Source: an uncultured Lachnospiraceae bacterium (GTDB lineage Bacteria > Bacillota > Clostridia > Lachnospirales > Lachnospiraceae). Taken from it: DNA of 64,000 nt. The stretch's first letter is position 1, and every line of letters begins with the position of its first letter. Under the pieces are notes generated by a model. It made no database searches and was not told the DNA's origin. It was given only the letters and a program-made list of their open reading frames with translations. The translations under genes were made by a program, and so were the position numbers. Of the stretch, positions 43,347 to 52,862 are shown piece after piece. The stretch covers positions 30,307-94,306 of the forward strand of contig CAJTRU010000006.1 in NCBI GenBank assembly GCA_910579085.1. Reading direction: 5' to 3'.

Positions 43347-45230
43347 TTAGTCATTATTATTACCTGTACCATAAACTGTAAACTTGTTCTTTCCTGTTTT
43401 CTTTGAATTATATAATGCTTCATCAGCTTTTTTATACAAAAGTTCAAAATCCCTTCCATCCTTAGGGCCTATTGAAATACCTACACTGCTTGAAATTTTT
43501 ACAGTATTAGCACCATCTGAATACTCCCTGCGGTTTGCTTCACAGACTTTTTCAGCATTTTTTATAATAAATTCCATAAGGCTTTCTTCATCAAATGCAT
43601 CATATACCGCACACACAGCAAATTCATCACCACCAAGCCTGCCTATAAATGCATTACTATGGAAAATCTCTGTAAGCGCACCTGCGGTATCTGCAATAGC
43701 CTTATCACCATATATATGCCCAAGGGTGTCATTAACATTTTTAAAATTATCAAGGTCAACCATAAAGAATATGTAATTCCTGCCTTCGTGCTTATCCTTT
43801 AACTGCTCTGCAATCTTAGCTTCTATAGTCTTTTTATTAAGGACTCCTGTAAGTAAATCATTCTCCGCCCTCTGCACAAGGTTCTTTTCCATTGATATCT
43901 GTTTATTAGCATTAACTACTTTGCCAACAAAGCGTTCACAATTGCCATCACTGTCACGGAACATCGTACCTGTAAGCCGGTACCATCCATAATCACCATT
44001 CTGGTCTAAAATCCTTACCTCTGATGAAAATACTTCTTCTTCACTGTCAAAAAATTCATGCAGCCTTCCTCTTATAGATGAATCATCCTCATGTACATAT
44101 TCATACACATCATAAACCGCTTCCCCAACCAAAGGGAAAAAGTTCTTTCCAACCACATGGCTGAAATCACCAGATATATCAATCCTCTTTTTAGGAGAAA
44201 ATATATATTCAAAAAGCACTGCACCTTCCTGCCTGTCTATAACACCATAATTATCAAGTATTTTTATTACCTTTGCCCTTCCATTAATATGGTAAAAAAG
44301 AATTCCAAATATTACAACCAGGTCTGCCATTAGCAGCTTAAGCAGAAGGGAATTAGAAGCGGATGCTATCTTACTGCCTATGCCACTATTATCTGCATTG
44401 GCAATATAGACAACATAGCAGTCATTTACTTCAAGAGGCATACAGGCAGAAACAAACTTATCACCTCCATAAGCAAATTCTAAAAATATTTCCTCACGGT
44501 TATGTATGCTGCTTTGTAAATAATCTGTACCAGAGTTTTCCGTATATACTTTACATGCTTTTATAAATGAAAAAAAACTGCTTCCTGTTTTGCCAATTAC
44601 TTCATATATACTACTGCTGCCATACATAATCCTGCCCCTGTTGTTCATAACAGCAGCAAATATGCCATGTCCTGTAACATTATTCTCCATATAACTGGTT
44701 AATGTGCTTTCTAAAAGCGAAGCCGCCAGTACTGATTTAACTTCCCCGCCAGCATCTATTACAGGTGCATAAATCATAAGTCCAGGTTCTCCGTCCTGGC
44801 ATGATATAAGCTCTTCTGATATTGTACAGCTACCCTCTGCTGCCTGTTCAAAGCCACTCTCTTTCTTAAAATCTTCAATATCACATGTTCCATATCCATA
44901 TACAAAAGAACCATCTTTATCCACAACAGCAATACTGTCAAATAAGCCTGCTTCTGCTGATAACTGTTCTTCCATTAATTTACTATTGTTCGTTTCAAGG
45001 CCTGCAAGGCACTTTCCTAAGAGCGAAAGTGATGCCTTACGCCCTTCAAAAAAATCATATATATATTCTGATGCAATACGGGCGCCTGTAATCTGTATCT
45101 CCTTTTTTATTTCCTGTGAAGTATGTTTCATATCACTGAAATAGTTAGAGAGAATGGCAATAATTAATATAATTGATATACCTGTTATAAAATAACAGAC
45201 ATTTGAAATTTTAACTTTGCTATTTCCCAT
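43347..45230 (-). CDS. Membrane-bound diguanylate cyclase (GGDEF) with extracellular sensor and PAS-like domain
   Basis: Makes cyclic di-GMP in response to an external signal. A membrane segment near residues 10-30 is followed by an extracellular Cache-like domain to about residue 265, a second membrane helix (LLLKLLMADLVVIFGILFY), a PAS-like domain (residues about 320-440) and a C-terminal GGDEF domain. The active-site motif is intact as RLGGDEFAVC. No EAL domain is present. The start at 45230 has GGAGAAG. It stands alone between the M16 gene and trpA. Confidence 0.92.
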   Translation of the reverse strand: MGNSKVKISNVCYFITGISIILIIAILSNYFSDMKHTSQEIKKEIQITGARIASEYIYDFFEGRKASLSLLGKCLAGLETNNSKLMEEQLSAEAGLFDSIAVVDKDGSFVYGYGTCDIEDFKKESGFEQAAEGSCTISEELISCQDGEPGLMIYAPVIDAGGEVKSVLAASLLESTLTSYMENNVTGHGIFAAVMNNRGRIMYGSSSIYEVIGKTGSSFFSFIKACKVYTENSGTDYLQSSIHNREEIFLEFAYGGDKFVSACMPLEVNDCYVVYIANADNSGIGSKIASASNSLLLKLLMADLVVIFGILFYHINGRAKVIKILDNYGVIDRQEGAVLFEYIFSPKKRIDISGDFSHVVGKNFFPLVGEAVYDVYEYVHEDDSSIRGRLHEFFDSEEEVFSSEVRILDQNGDYGWYRLTGTMFRDSDGNCERFVGKVVNANKQISMEKNLVQRAENDLLTGVLNKKTIEAKIAEQLKDKHEGRNYIFFMVDLDNFKNVNDTLGHIYGDKAIADTAGALTEIFHSNAFIGRLGGDEFAVCAVYDAFDEESLMEFIIKNAEKVCEANRREYSDGANTVKISSSVGISIGPKDGRDFELLYKKADEALYNSKKTGKNKFTVYGTGNNND

Positions 45231-45482
45231 AATCTTCTCCATTTATACTCCCAGCTATGCTAATGCTTCTTGCATAAATTTGTATGAAAATATTTCTTCA
45301 TATTCTGCTAAAGTATAACCAGTATAACATAAGAACAAAATTATTGCCACTTTTATATTCTCTTTATTATAATATTCAATGATTTTTATAAAAAAGATGG
45401 GAATTTTTTATAAATTTTTACCAATTTTTTAATATTTTTTTAATATTCATAACTGCATACAGGCAGCATTGTTCCCTGGCAA

Positions 45483-46247
45483 TCACTGTATTCCAGCAGC
45501 TTTTGTTATGTTATATATATAATTATATATATGTTCCCCTGCCTTGTATCCATATTCTTCAACAATTTTTACAATTGCACTTCCAGTTATTACACCATCT
45601 GCTTCATTTATATATTTTAACGCCTGCTCCCTGTTATCCATATCATAATTAACTGCTACAGGCACATCTGTAAACCCACGTATTGTATTAACTAATGCCT
45701 GTATGCCTGTTCTGCCTGTACCAGCTGCACCCACTGGCGGCACAACATATATAAAACCGTCTGCCTCTTTTGCAATCATTTGTATTCTTTGCGCTGATAC
45801 ACTGCTTATAACAGGTATTAAAGCAACCCCGCTGCTTTCCGCTATACCTGATAATTCATCTTTCTCCTCATATGGCAGGTCAGGTATTATAAAGCCGTCT
45901 ACACCTGTTTCACTGCACCTTTTACAAAACTTTTCATAACCATATCTGTATAATGTATTAGCATATGCAAAAAATACAAGCGGTATCTGTGTCTTTGCAC
46001 GCAGATTTTCAACCATTGTAAAGATTTTATCAGTAGTGCACCCTGCTGAAAGTGCCCTTACATTAGCAGACTGTATATCTGGCCCTTCCGCAACTGGGTC
46101 TGAAAATGGCACTCCCAGTTCTATAAGTGATGCCCCTGCCCTTTCCATTTCTAATATAAACTCTTCTGTCCTGTCCAGGCCTGGGTCTCCTGCCGTTATA
46201 AATCCTATAACTGCCTTTTTGCCATTAAATGCTTCTTTAATCCTATT
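45483..46247 (-). CDS. trpA: Tryptophan synthase alpha subunit
   Basis: Converts indole-3-glycerol phosphate to indole, which passes to TrpB. The catalytic Glu lies in LIELGVPFSDP and the catalytic Asp in DGFIIPDLPYEE. The phosphate loop is in the GVITGSAIVKI region. The ATG at 46247 overlaps the trpB stop as ATGAATAG, so the two are coupled. Only trpB and trpA are present here; the other trp genes must lie elsewhere. Confidence 0.96.
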   Translation of the reverse strand, partial: NRIKEAFNGKKAVIGFITAGDPGLDRTEEFILEMERAGASLIELGVPFSDPVAEGPDIQSANVRALSAGCTTDKIFTMVENLRAKTQIPLVFFAYANTLYRYGYEKFCKRCSETGVDGFIIPDLPYEEKDELSGIAESSGVALIPVISSVSAQRIQMIAKEADGFIYVVPPVGAAGTGRTGIQALVNTIRGFTDVPVAVNYDMDNREQALKYINEADGVITGSAIVKIVEEYGYKAGEHIYNYIYNITKAAGIQ

Positions 46248-47427
46248 CATGTAAATCAATCCCCCTGTATCTTGCAATTGCTGCCACGTCCTTATCCCCA
46301 CGTCCAGAAAGGCAGCATATTATTATCTGGTCTTTATCCATCCCTGGTGCAATTTTCATAAGGTGTGCAACTGCATGTGAACTTTCTATAGCAGCAATTA
46401 TTCCTTCCTGTCTTGCAATATATTCAAATGCATTTACAGCTTCATCATCAGTTACAGGCACATATTCTGCCCTGCCTGTATCCCTAAGGTATGCATGTTC
46501 CGGACCTACCCCTGGATAGTCAAGTCCTGCCGAAATAGAATACACTGGGGCAATCTGTCCATATTCATCCTGGCAGAAGTATGATTTCATACCATGAAAT
46601 ATACCCTCAGTGCCTGTTGCCATAGTAGCTGCTGTCCTGTCTGTATCTACGCCATGCCCTGCTGCCTCACATCCAACCAGGCGTACACTCTTGTCACCAA
46701 TAAATTCATAAAACATGCCCATAGAATTACTTCCGCCGCCTACACATGCCATTACAACATCTGGAAGTTTGCCTTCCTTTTCAAGTATCTGTTCCCTTGC
46801 TTCCCTGCTTATTACACTTTGGAAGTCCCTTACTATCATAGGAAATGGATGCGGGCCCATTACAGAACCAAGCACATACAATGTATCATCCGTTCTTAAA
46901 GCCCATTCCCTCATACATTCGTTCACTGCATCTTTAAGGGTTTTAGTCCCACTGTCAACAGGATGTACCTTTGCCCCAAGAAGCTCCATGCGGTATACAT
47001 TAAGTGCCTGCCTTATAGTATCCTCCCTGCCCATAAATATTTCACACTCAAGCCCTAAAAGTGCTGCCGCTGTTGCTGTTGCAACACCATGCTGTCCCGC
47101 ACCTGTTTCTGCAATAATACGTTTTTTACCCATTTTCTTAGCGAGCAGTGCCTGGCCAAGTACATTATTAATCTTATGTGAACCTGTATGGTTTAAGTCC
47201 TCACGCTTAAAATAAATCTTTGCACCACCCAAATCCTTAGTCATCTTCTCTGCAAAATACAGAAGCGACGGCCTGCCTGCATACTCCTTAAGAAGCAGCC
47301 CAAGTTCTTTATTAAACAAAACATCCTGTTTATAATGCTCATATGCATTTTCAAGCCGTGTAACCTCATCCATAAGTGTTTCAGGTATATACTGCCCTCC
47401 ATGTATGCCATATCTTCCTTTACTCAT
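46243..47427 (-). CDS. trpB: Tryptophan synthase beta subunit
   Basis: PLP enzyme joining indole and serine. The PLP lysine lies in GSHKINNVLGQALL, the phosphate-binding loop in GGGSNSMGMFY, and the tunnel-forming segment AETGAGQHGVATATAAA is intact. Length 394 is normal. GGAGG precedes the ATG. Expression is controlled by the T-box leader upstream. Confidence 0.97.
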   Translation of the reverse strand: MSKGRYGIHGGQYIPETLMDEVTRLENAYEHYKQDVLFNKELGLLLKEYAGRPSLLYFAEKMTKDLGGAKIYFKREDLNHTGSHKINNVLGQALLAKKMGKKRIIAETGAGQHGVATATAAALLGLECEIFMGREDTIRQALNVYRMELLGAKVHPVDSGTKTLKDAVNECMREWALRTDDTLYVLGSVMGPHPFPMIVRDFQSVISREAREQILEKEGKLPDVVMACVGGGSNSMGMFYEFIGDKSVRLVGCEAAGHGVDTDRTAATMATGTEGIFHGMKSYFCQDEYGQIAPVYSISAGLDYPGVGPEHAYLRDTGRAEYVPVTDDEAVNAFEYIARQEGIIAAIESSHAVAHLMKIAPGMDKDQIIICCLSGRGDKDVAAIARYRGIDLHE

Positions 47428-47461
47428 TATTAATCCTCCATTCCATAATATGCAAATGCAA

Positions 47462-47720
47462 AAAACAAAAAAGTCCCTGGCTATTATTTTTACATAATAA
47501 TAGCCAAGGACGGATTATTCTTACCCGTGGTGCCACCTTGTTTTATGGTTTACCATACTCTCTGCGGAATACTAACATATCCCCGGCAACTAACGTATGC
47601 CCTACGTCATAGAATACTCAGGCTTATATATAACAAACCTTTTGGCTATGCCCTCAGTGGTCCATTTAATGAACTGTTACTGCAGGTTCCCAGCAATCCC
47701 TGCTCTCTGTAAGCACATAT
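47462..47720 (-). ncRNA. T-box leader specific for tryptophan, upstream of trpBA
   Basis: Reading leftward, a stem I region opens with AGAGAGCAGG. The likely specifier codon is TGG at 47664-47662, within AAATGGACCACTGA. The T-box sequence GGTGGCACCACG follows (47526-47537). Uncharged tRNA-Trp would stabilise the antiterminator and turn on trpBA. The specifier was assigned by eye from the usual spacing and sequence context. Confidence 0.92.
47466..47511 (-). terminator. T-box terminator
   Basis: GTCCTTGGCTATTATT and AATAATAGCCAGGGAC form a long stem ending in a T-run on the leftward transcript. It overlaps the 3' side of the T-box antiterminator, as the mechanism requires. Confidence 0.88.
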
Positions 47721-47769
47721 TTCATTTTTATCTCCACATCAACGGTTTATAAATATTTAACTGTAGTAC

Positions 47770-47797
47770 AGTATACACCTTTCAATTTCTTTGTCAA
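47770..47797 (-). promoter_or_regulatory. Promoter of the trpBA T-box transcript
   Basis: On the minus strand TTGACA (47792-47797) is followed after 16 bases by TATACT (47770-47775). The leader begins about 50 bp downstream of this. Confidence 0.7.
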
Positions 47798-47832
47798 GAT
47801 GTTTTTTGTTGTATAACAGTGCACTAAACATT

Positions 47833-47850
47833 ATAACTGGAAATCATCCC
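47833..47850. repeat. Solitary terminal motif of the hairpin repeat, overlapping an ankyrin gene stop
   Basis: ATAACTGGAAATCATCC is close to the right-hand end of units A and B (ATAACTGGAAATTATCC). It overlaps the TGA (47844-47846) of the large ankyrin gene. No partner arm is seen nearby. Confidence 0.4.
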
Positions 47851-49907
47851 ATATCCAATAACTCCAGTAATGTATCATACCCTTTTTCAACTATTATCTG
47901 CGCCGGAGCCACACCGTTATTGTCTGGATGGTTATAGTCTGCACCTTTTTTTATAAGAAAACGTGCTGTTTCCTGGTTTCCATATCCCAGTGCATAATGT
48001 AAAGCATTTCTCCCAGCGCTATCTGTGGCATTTACATCTGCGCCTGCACGCACAAGTTCTTTTACTACTCCTTTATAACAATTGTTCTGGGCATTTAAAA
48101 TTAATGCTGTATTACCATTGGCATCCTTCTTGTTTACATCTACACCTTTTTCCAGAAATAAAGGCAGCAAGCCCGTAATTGTATTAAAATCTATATACTG
48201 TAAAAGCATAAGCGGCGTTTTGCCATCATTCCTTGCAGTATCAAGGCAGTTTAACTGTTTTAATAATGCTGCCCTTTCTTCCACCTTTAAATCACCGCCA
48301 AACTTCTTTTTCATAACTGCAAAGTGTGCTGGTGTTTCACCGTTTACATTTTGCAAAGTATCATCCGCACCATGCTCTTTTAAAACCTTTGCCGCCTCTG
48401 CACTTCCATAAATACATGCTGTATGTAGTGGTGTATTCCCTGCTTCTGCCGGGCTGTCTTCTGTTATATTAACATCTGCACCCTTCCCTATCATAACTTC
48501 CAGCATTTCACTATGGTTATTCCTTGCTGCCTGGTGCATTGCTGTAGTCCCTGAATTATCAGTATATTCCATTGAGTCCTTAGAGAAAAATTCTGCTGCC
48601 TTTTGGCAATAATCATCTTTTCCACCATAAAACATATTTCTCTTATGTAATGATGCTACAATACATGCTGGTGTCCTTCCCTTAACCAGCGGCTCATCCA
48701 TATCCGTTCCCAAATACATAAGCTTCTGGATAACTTCTGTGCCATAATTTCCATGCAGACATTCATCACGCAGGCATGTCACGCTTCCACCACTATGTAC
48801 GGGGACAGTAAAGTCCACTCCGTTCTCCTTCAGTATATCTAAAACTTCTATGCCTCTTCCTCCATTAAGTGCACTATAAAATATCCCTGAAATACATTTC
48901 ATATCATCGTCATCATCCACATCAGCCCTCTCTATAAGCTTTTTTGTAAGATACAATGCTATGCTCTTATTGTCCATTTCATCTTCTGAAACACTTGCAA
49001 ATGCATTACTTGTAATCCTTCCCAGGTTAGCCATGTCCATATTGCATAATTCACATTCACCTTCTGCACCATGCTCTTTTAAAGCCATACACAGTGCTTC
49101 ATTATAATAATCATGTGCCAGGTTTAAAGGGGACTTGCCCTCACTATTTTTCTGGTTAATGCCTATACCAGCTTCAATAAGCCTTAATGCTGCTGTCATA
49201 TGGCGGTTATAAATTGCCACCATAAGAAGTGTATTGCCATTTTCATCAATATAACTTGTATCTGCCCCTTTTTCCATAAATATATCTGTTAAAGCCCATG
49301 AACCGTTTGTATTATTGCTTTTTAACATATGTACAAAAGGCGTTAGTCCATCTTTATCTTTTTTATTTATATACTCATTGCCTGTGCCATCTGGCAAAAG
49401 GCGTGCAATAGCCTGTATCTGTAAAACACCCTTCCTCTGGCACTCATAAACAGGCGGCAGCCCTTTAATATATGGACACGCAAGATAATGGTATACATTC
49501 TTCCCATCCACATCACAAATAGAAACATCCGCACCATGTTTTAATAAAAGCTCTGCCATTTTTAAATTACCACGGCTGCACGCAAGCATAAGTGGTGTTA
49601 TGCCATTGCTGCCAGACATATTAACAATATCTGTATCTTGTTTATCCAGGATACTTTCAACTAAATTATAAAATCCCAGGCAGGCCAGCACATTAAATAA
49701 TGGTATTTTCATGCTTCCAACAGGCGTACTTATTACTTCACTTCCACATCCATTAATACATTCCTCTATACTCTTTATCTCTTCCTCTTTAAAAATATTA
49801 TACCTGTAAATACAATTCTTAAAATCATCCTCCCACCACGGTATATATTTACACCTGTTAGTTTCACATGAAGCAGCAAGTAAATCTTTTAACTCTTTTA
49901 TATCCAT
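47844..49907 (-). CDS. Large ankyrin-repeat protein
   Basis: A 687-residue protein made largely of ankyrin repeats, a protein-binding scaffold. About a dozen repeats can be recognised by patterns such as GITPLMLACSRGNLKMAELL, GNTPLHTACIYGSAEAAKVL and GRNALHYALGYGNQETARFL. Residues 1-90 do not fit the repeat and may be a separate small domain. There is no signal peptide or membrane helix, so it is probably cytoplasmic. Partners are unknown. A second ankyrin gene lies about 100 bp upstream on the same strand, consistent with a duplicated pair. Confidence 0.9.
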   Translation of the reverse strand: MDIKELKDLLAASCETNRCKYIPWWEDDFKNCIYRYNIFKEEEIKSIEECINGCGSEVISTPVGSMKIPLFNVLACLGFYNLVESILDKQDTDIVNMSGSNGITPLMLACSRGNLKMAELLLKHGADVSICDVDGKNVYHYLACPYIKGLPPVYECQRKGVLQIQAIARLLPDGTGNEYINKKDKDGLTPFVHMLKSNNTNGSWALTDIFMEKGADTSYIDENGNTLLMVAIYNRHMTAALRLIEAGIGINQKNSEGKSPLNLAHDYYNEALCMALKEHGAEGECELCNMDMANLGRITSNAFASVSEDEMDNKSIALYLTKKLIERADVDDDDDMKCISGIFYSALNGGRGIEVLDILKENGVDFTVPVHSGGSVTCLRDECLHGNYGTEVIQKLMYLGTDMDEPLVKGRTPACIVASLHKRNMFYGGKDDYCQKAAEFFSKDSMEYTDNSGTTAMHQAARNNHSEMLEVMIGKGADVNITEDSPAEAGNTPLHTACIYGSAEAAKVLKEHGADDTLQNVNGETPAHFAVMKKKFGGDLKVEERAALLKQLNCLDTARNDGKTPLMLLQYIDFNTITGLLPLFLEKGVDVNKKDANGNTALILNAQNNCYKGVVKELVRAGADVNATDSAGRNALHYALGYGNQETARFLIKKGADYNHPDNNGVAPAQIIVEKGYDTLLELLDMG

Positions 49908-50012
49908 ACAGCACCCCCATATATGCTCTTATACCTTTTAGAAAAATTACCACAAAGTTACCAGCAAAACACCAGTCTTTTAAATATACCCTTAATATAT
50001 AATTTATAATAA

Positions 50013-50987
50013 TTAATTCTCTGCACCTGCCATAAGAAGCTTTTGCAATATATCATTGCTTCCATTTTCCGTTGCATAATATAGAGCTGTATGCCCGTCT
50101 GTGTCTGCACATGTAACATCTGCACCATTACTAATTAAAACACCTGCAATATAGTTATCATTCTTCTGTGCTGCTATTATAAGCGCCGTTTCACCTGCAT
50201 CATTACGCCAGTTTACATCTGCACCATATTCTAACAGTTTCTTTACAAGATGCTGGTTTCCATTGTACGCTGCCGCCAGCAGCGGTGAATCACCAAAACT
50301 GCCATTTATACTGGCATCTGCACCAGCTTCAAGCAAGAGTTCTGCAATCATGATGTTATTACGCATTACCGCAATATAAAGTGGTGTAAGTTTTTTATCA
50401 TTACGTGCATTTATGCCATCAGTACTTTTTCCCAGAATAGCCCTTACCGTCTGGCTCTGGTCATTATAACAGGCATGGTGGAGCGGCGTATTACCAAAAG
50501 AGTCAGCACTACCCCCGTTCTCCCCTGACAAACTTTCTATAAGCTGTACAAGCCCAAGCGAGTTAGCATAATCCAAAGCAGTATGCCCCTGGTTGTCCAT
50601 AATAGAAATGTCCGCCCCTGTTTCCATAAGATATCTTGCTGCCTCTGCCTTACTTGCAGATACTGCATATACAAGCGCCGTTTTACCTTCCCTGTCAGTA
50701 GCATTTATATCTGCTCCCGCATCTATAAGCAGTTTTATAATCTCCTTATTGCCAGAAATAACTGCCATATGAAGAGGTGTAATGCTCTGGTTTGATACTA
50801 TATTTACATCCGCATCTTTTTTAAGCAGAAGTTTCACAATATCCCTGTAACCCTTTTTACATGCATAATGTATAGGCGCAAAACCTAATTCATCCACTGC
50901 ATTTACATCAAGCCCATCTTTCTTAAGAAATGCTGTTACTGCCCCTTTTTGCCCATTCTGGCAAGCTTTTAATAATAATTTTTCCAT
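50013..50987 (-). CDS. Ankyrin-repeat protein
   Basis: A 324-residue protein consisting almost entirely of about nine ankyrin repeats (GFAPIHYACKKGYRDIVKLL, GKTALVYAVSASKAEAARYL, GNTPLHHACYNDQSQTVRAI). No other domain is visible. The start at 50987 has a GGGGGATGG stretch upstream. It is followed by the larger ankyrin gene on the same strand and may share its transcript. The role is unknown. Confidence 0.9.
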   Translation of the reverse strand: MEKLLLKACQNGQKGAVTAFLKKDGLDVNAVDELGFAPIHYACKKGYRDIVKLLLKKDADVNIVSNQSITPLHMAVISGNKEIIKLLIDAGADINATDREGKTALVYAVSASKAEAARYLMETGADISIMDNQGHTALDYANSLGLVQLIESLSGENGGSADSFGNTPLHHACYNDQSQTVRAILGKSTDGINARNDKKLTPLYIAVMRNNIMIAELLLEAGADASINGSFGDSPLLAAAYNGNQHLVKKLLEYGADVNWRNDAGETALIIAAQKNDNYIAGVLISNGADVTCADTDGHTALYYATENGSNDILQKLLMAGAEN

Positions 50988-51097
50988 TAATCCATCCCCC
51001 ACATTATTTCCCTGGCAAAACTAATGCCAGAATATTACTGCATGTATCTTTTTTAATTATATAATGCAAGCCCTTTATTGTCGAGATGGTTTTCAAA

Positions 51098-51119
51098 ATT
51101 TGCAGTTATCTTGTTTTGG
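51098..51119. repeat. Solitary terminal motif of the hairpin repeat, supplying a gene stop codon
   Basis: AATTTGCAGTTATCTTGTTT, continuing TGG, matches the left end of the hairpin units (AATTTCCAGTTATCTTG). The TAA stop of the membrane protein gene (51106-51108) lies inside it, so the last codons of that gene are made of repeat sequence. Confidence 0.45.
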
Positions 51120-51531
51120 TAAATTGATGGTTCTGCTGCTGGCTTCTTTTGTCCTTATAAATACTAATTAAAGTGCTGGCTATACACAGCAGTATAAAAA
51201 GACTTGTAAAATTAATCCAGATGTCCCTATATGCTGTTTTTGCTAATTCTTCCCTCAAACCGCTAAACCAGACATATACAAATGCTAATAACTGTGATGG
51301 TATATATGCAAAAATATACCTGGCAGCTATATTTTTAACAGGCAGGCCTGTGCATAAATAAAATGCCGCAACACCAATTAATAAAATTATAGCCCTGTCC
51401 AATTCATGCCAGTTACCACTTGGGTCTTCATAAATGCCATTACCAAGATATAAAACACTGCTTAACAATGTTATTACAGTATATATTACTGAATAAACTG
51501 ATACTATGCTTATTAAACTTTTTTTACCCAT
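51106..51531 (-). CDS. Small four-helix membrane protein, unknown function
   Basis: A 141-residue protein with about four membrane helices and a basic, glutamine-rich tail (KDKRSQQQNHQ). It resembles in length, helix spacing and tail the membrane protein at 51974-52399 (AYRDIWINF against GYKDMVISF), so both probably belong to one uncharacterised family. It lies in a leftward group with a LytTR regulator. Confidence 0.6.
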   Translation of the reverse strand: MGKKSLISIVSVYSVIYTVITLLSSVLYLGNGIYEDPSGNWHELDRAIILLIGVAAFYLCTGLPVKNIAARYIFAYIPSQLLAFVYVWFSGLREELAKTAYRDIWINFTSLFILLCIASTLISIYKDKRSQQQNHQFTKTR

Positions 51532-51568
51532 TTTTCCTCCAATCCAGACAGCCTGCCATACATAGGAA

Positions 51569-51914
51569 TTAACGCACCTTTTCTTCTTTCTGTATAGTAA
51601 ACCCTGCCTTTAAATACATTTTCACTGCATTTCTGTTCCAGCCTGCTACATGTAAAACAATTTCATCATACCCCTGCTATAGCACCATTATGTAAATAAA
51701 GGAAAGTGCCACATGCCTTATCCTGCATTTGTGAATAATCTGAATAAAAATTAACTGGTTCAATCTCCAAATCTTTTCTCATCTCATAAAAACATTCATT
51801 ATATATCCCCATATATTCATCCCAGTATTTTCTCTGGAACGGGATACATGAAAAATCATTATTGCCTTTTAATACACCTTTAAATAACATTTCATAAGCA
51901 ATTATCTCTTTCAT
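51569..51914 (-). pseudogene. GNAT acetyltransferase with internal deletion
   Basis: The first 82 codons (51914 down to 51666) read as the N-terminal half of a GNAT protein and end at LYLHNGAIAGV. Immediately downstream, in another frame, 51665-51569 reads LHVAGWNRNAVKMYLKAGF, the C-terminal motif B region of the same family. The acetyl-CoA-binding motif A (QxxGxG) between them is missing and the frames do not match, so the gene was inactivated by a deletion. Confidence 0.75.
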
Positions 51915-51973
51915 AACAGCACTCCTCTTAAAAAATTCTAATTTAATGGATGGTTTCTAATATAGTAATCCGT

Positions 51974-52399
51974 TTATTCTTTGTCCTGCTTAATCTTTTC
52001 TAATATGCGGTTCTGTTTACGCACTTCCAGTATTAAACTAATATAATAAATAACTGCTCCTATAAAATATGGTACTGAAAATGATATTACCATATCCTTG
52101 TAACCATCCGGATGGACATACGTAAAATAAGAAGCTACTTTTAAAGATATAAGAATTATAACAATTGCAGCAAAGTACTGTATAATAACCATAGCAAGAG
52201 GTGAAAATCTTTCCAGCCTGTAATGCTGCGATAACACACCAACACCTAATATGCTTAATAAAATAAACATAAATATATTTAACTGTGTTACATTAATTTC
52301 CCTTTTTATTAAAGTTTCAATTATAGTCAATGATACAGAAACTACAGTATAAGTTATGCAAATAACAGGGATAAGGTTTTTCCTATTTACCAGTTTCAT
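51974..52399 (-). CDS. Membrane protein paired with a LytTR regulator (DUF3021-like)
   Basis: A 141-residue protein with four membrane helices and a charged C-terminus (LEVRKQNRILEKIKQ). It overlaps the upstream LytTR gene by 17 bp. A LytTR regulator followed by a small four-helix membrane protein is a recurrent pair in Firmicutes, where the membrane protein (DUF3021 type) is thought to modulate the regulator. Family assignment is by size, topology and context. Confidence 0.6.
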   Translation of the reverse strand: MKLVNRKNLIPVICITYTVVSVSLTIIETLIKREINVTQLNIFMFILLSILGVGVLSQHYRLERFSPLAMVIIQYFAAIVIILISLKVASYFTYVHPDGYKDMVISFSVPYFIGAVIYYISLILEVRKQNRILEKIKQDKE

Positions 52400-52862
52400 T
52401 TTTAAACCCTCCTTTATCCATCGTGTTAAGAAATAAATTAAATTTAGCCTTATAAGTTCTGTTTATCTGGATTTTCTCACCATTATCCAGCAGTGCCATA
52501 ACACGCATATTAATCCCGGGTTTTAAGGAACTTATTTTATAAACATTCAAAACAGTTGATTTATTTACCCGTATAAAACCTAATTCAAAATAAGCATCTT
52601 CCAAATCCTGAAGACGTATATCTATCTGCACAACCTCATTACCAAGATATGCAAAAGTCCTTTTATCAACAGACTCAAAATAATATACATCATTTAAAGA
52701 AAATATAATTTTTTTATTATTTACTTTTCCAGAAAGCCTCTGGCTATGTTTCCTTAAAAAATCCAAAACCTCATTTACTTCTTTAGTTTTACTGCGGTAA
52801 TAAAAGTCTATCCTGTCTTCGGAAATATCTTTCTGCTGGTATTCATTTACTTTCAATCCCAT
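52383..52862 (-). CDS. LytTR-family DNA-binding regulator without receiver domain
   Basis: A 159-residue transcription factor. Residues about 50-150 form a LytTR domain (IIFSLNDVYYFESVDKRTFAYL, GFIRVNKSTVLNVYKISSLKP). The N-terminal 45 residues are a short helical extension rather than a receiver, so it is not a two-component regulator. GGAGG precedes the ATG. It is coupled by overlap to the downstream membrane protein gene, its probable controller. Confidence 0.88.
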   Translation of the reverse strand: MGLKVNEYQQKDISEDRIDFYYRSKTKEVNEVLDFLRKHSQRLSGKVNNKKIIFSLNDVYYFESVDKRTFAYLGNEVVQIDIRLQDLEDAYFELGFIRVNKSTVLNVYKISSLKPGINMRVMALLDNGEKIQINRTYKAKFNLFLNTMDKGGFKNETGK

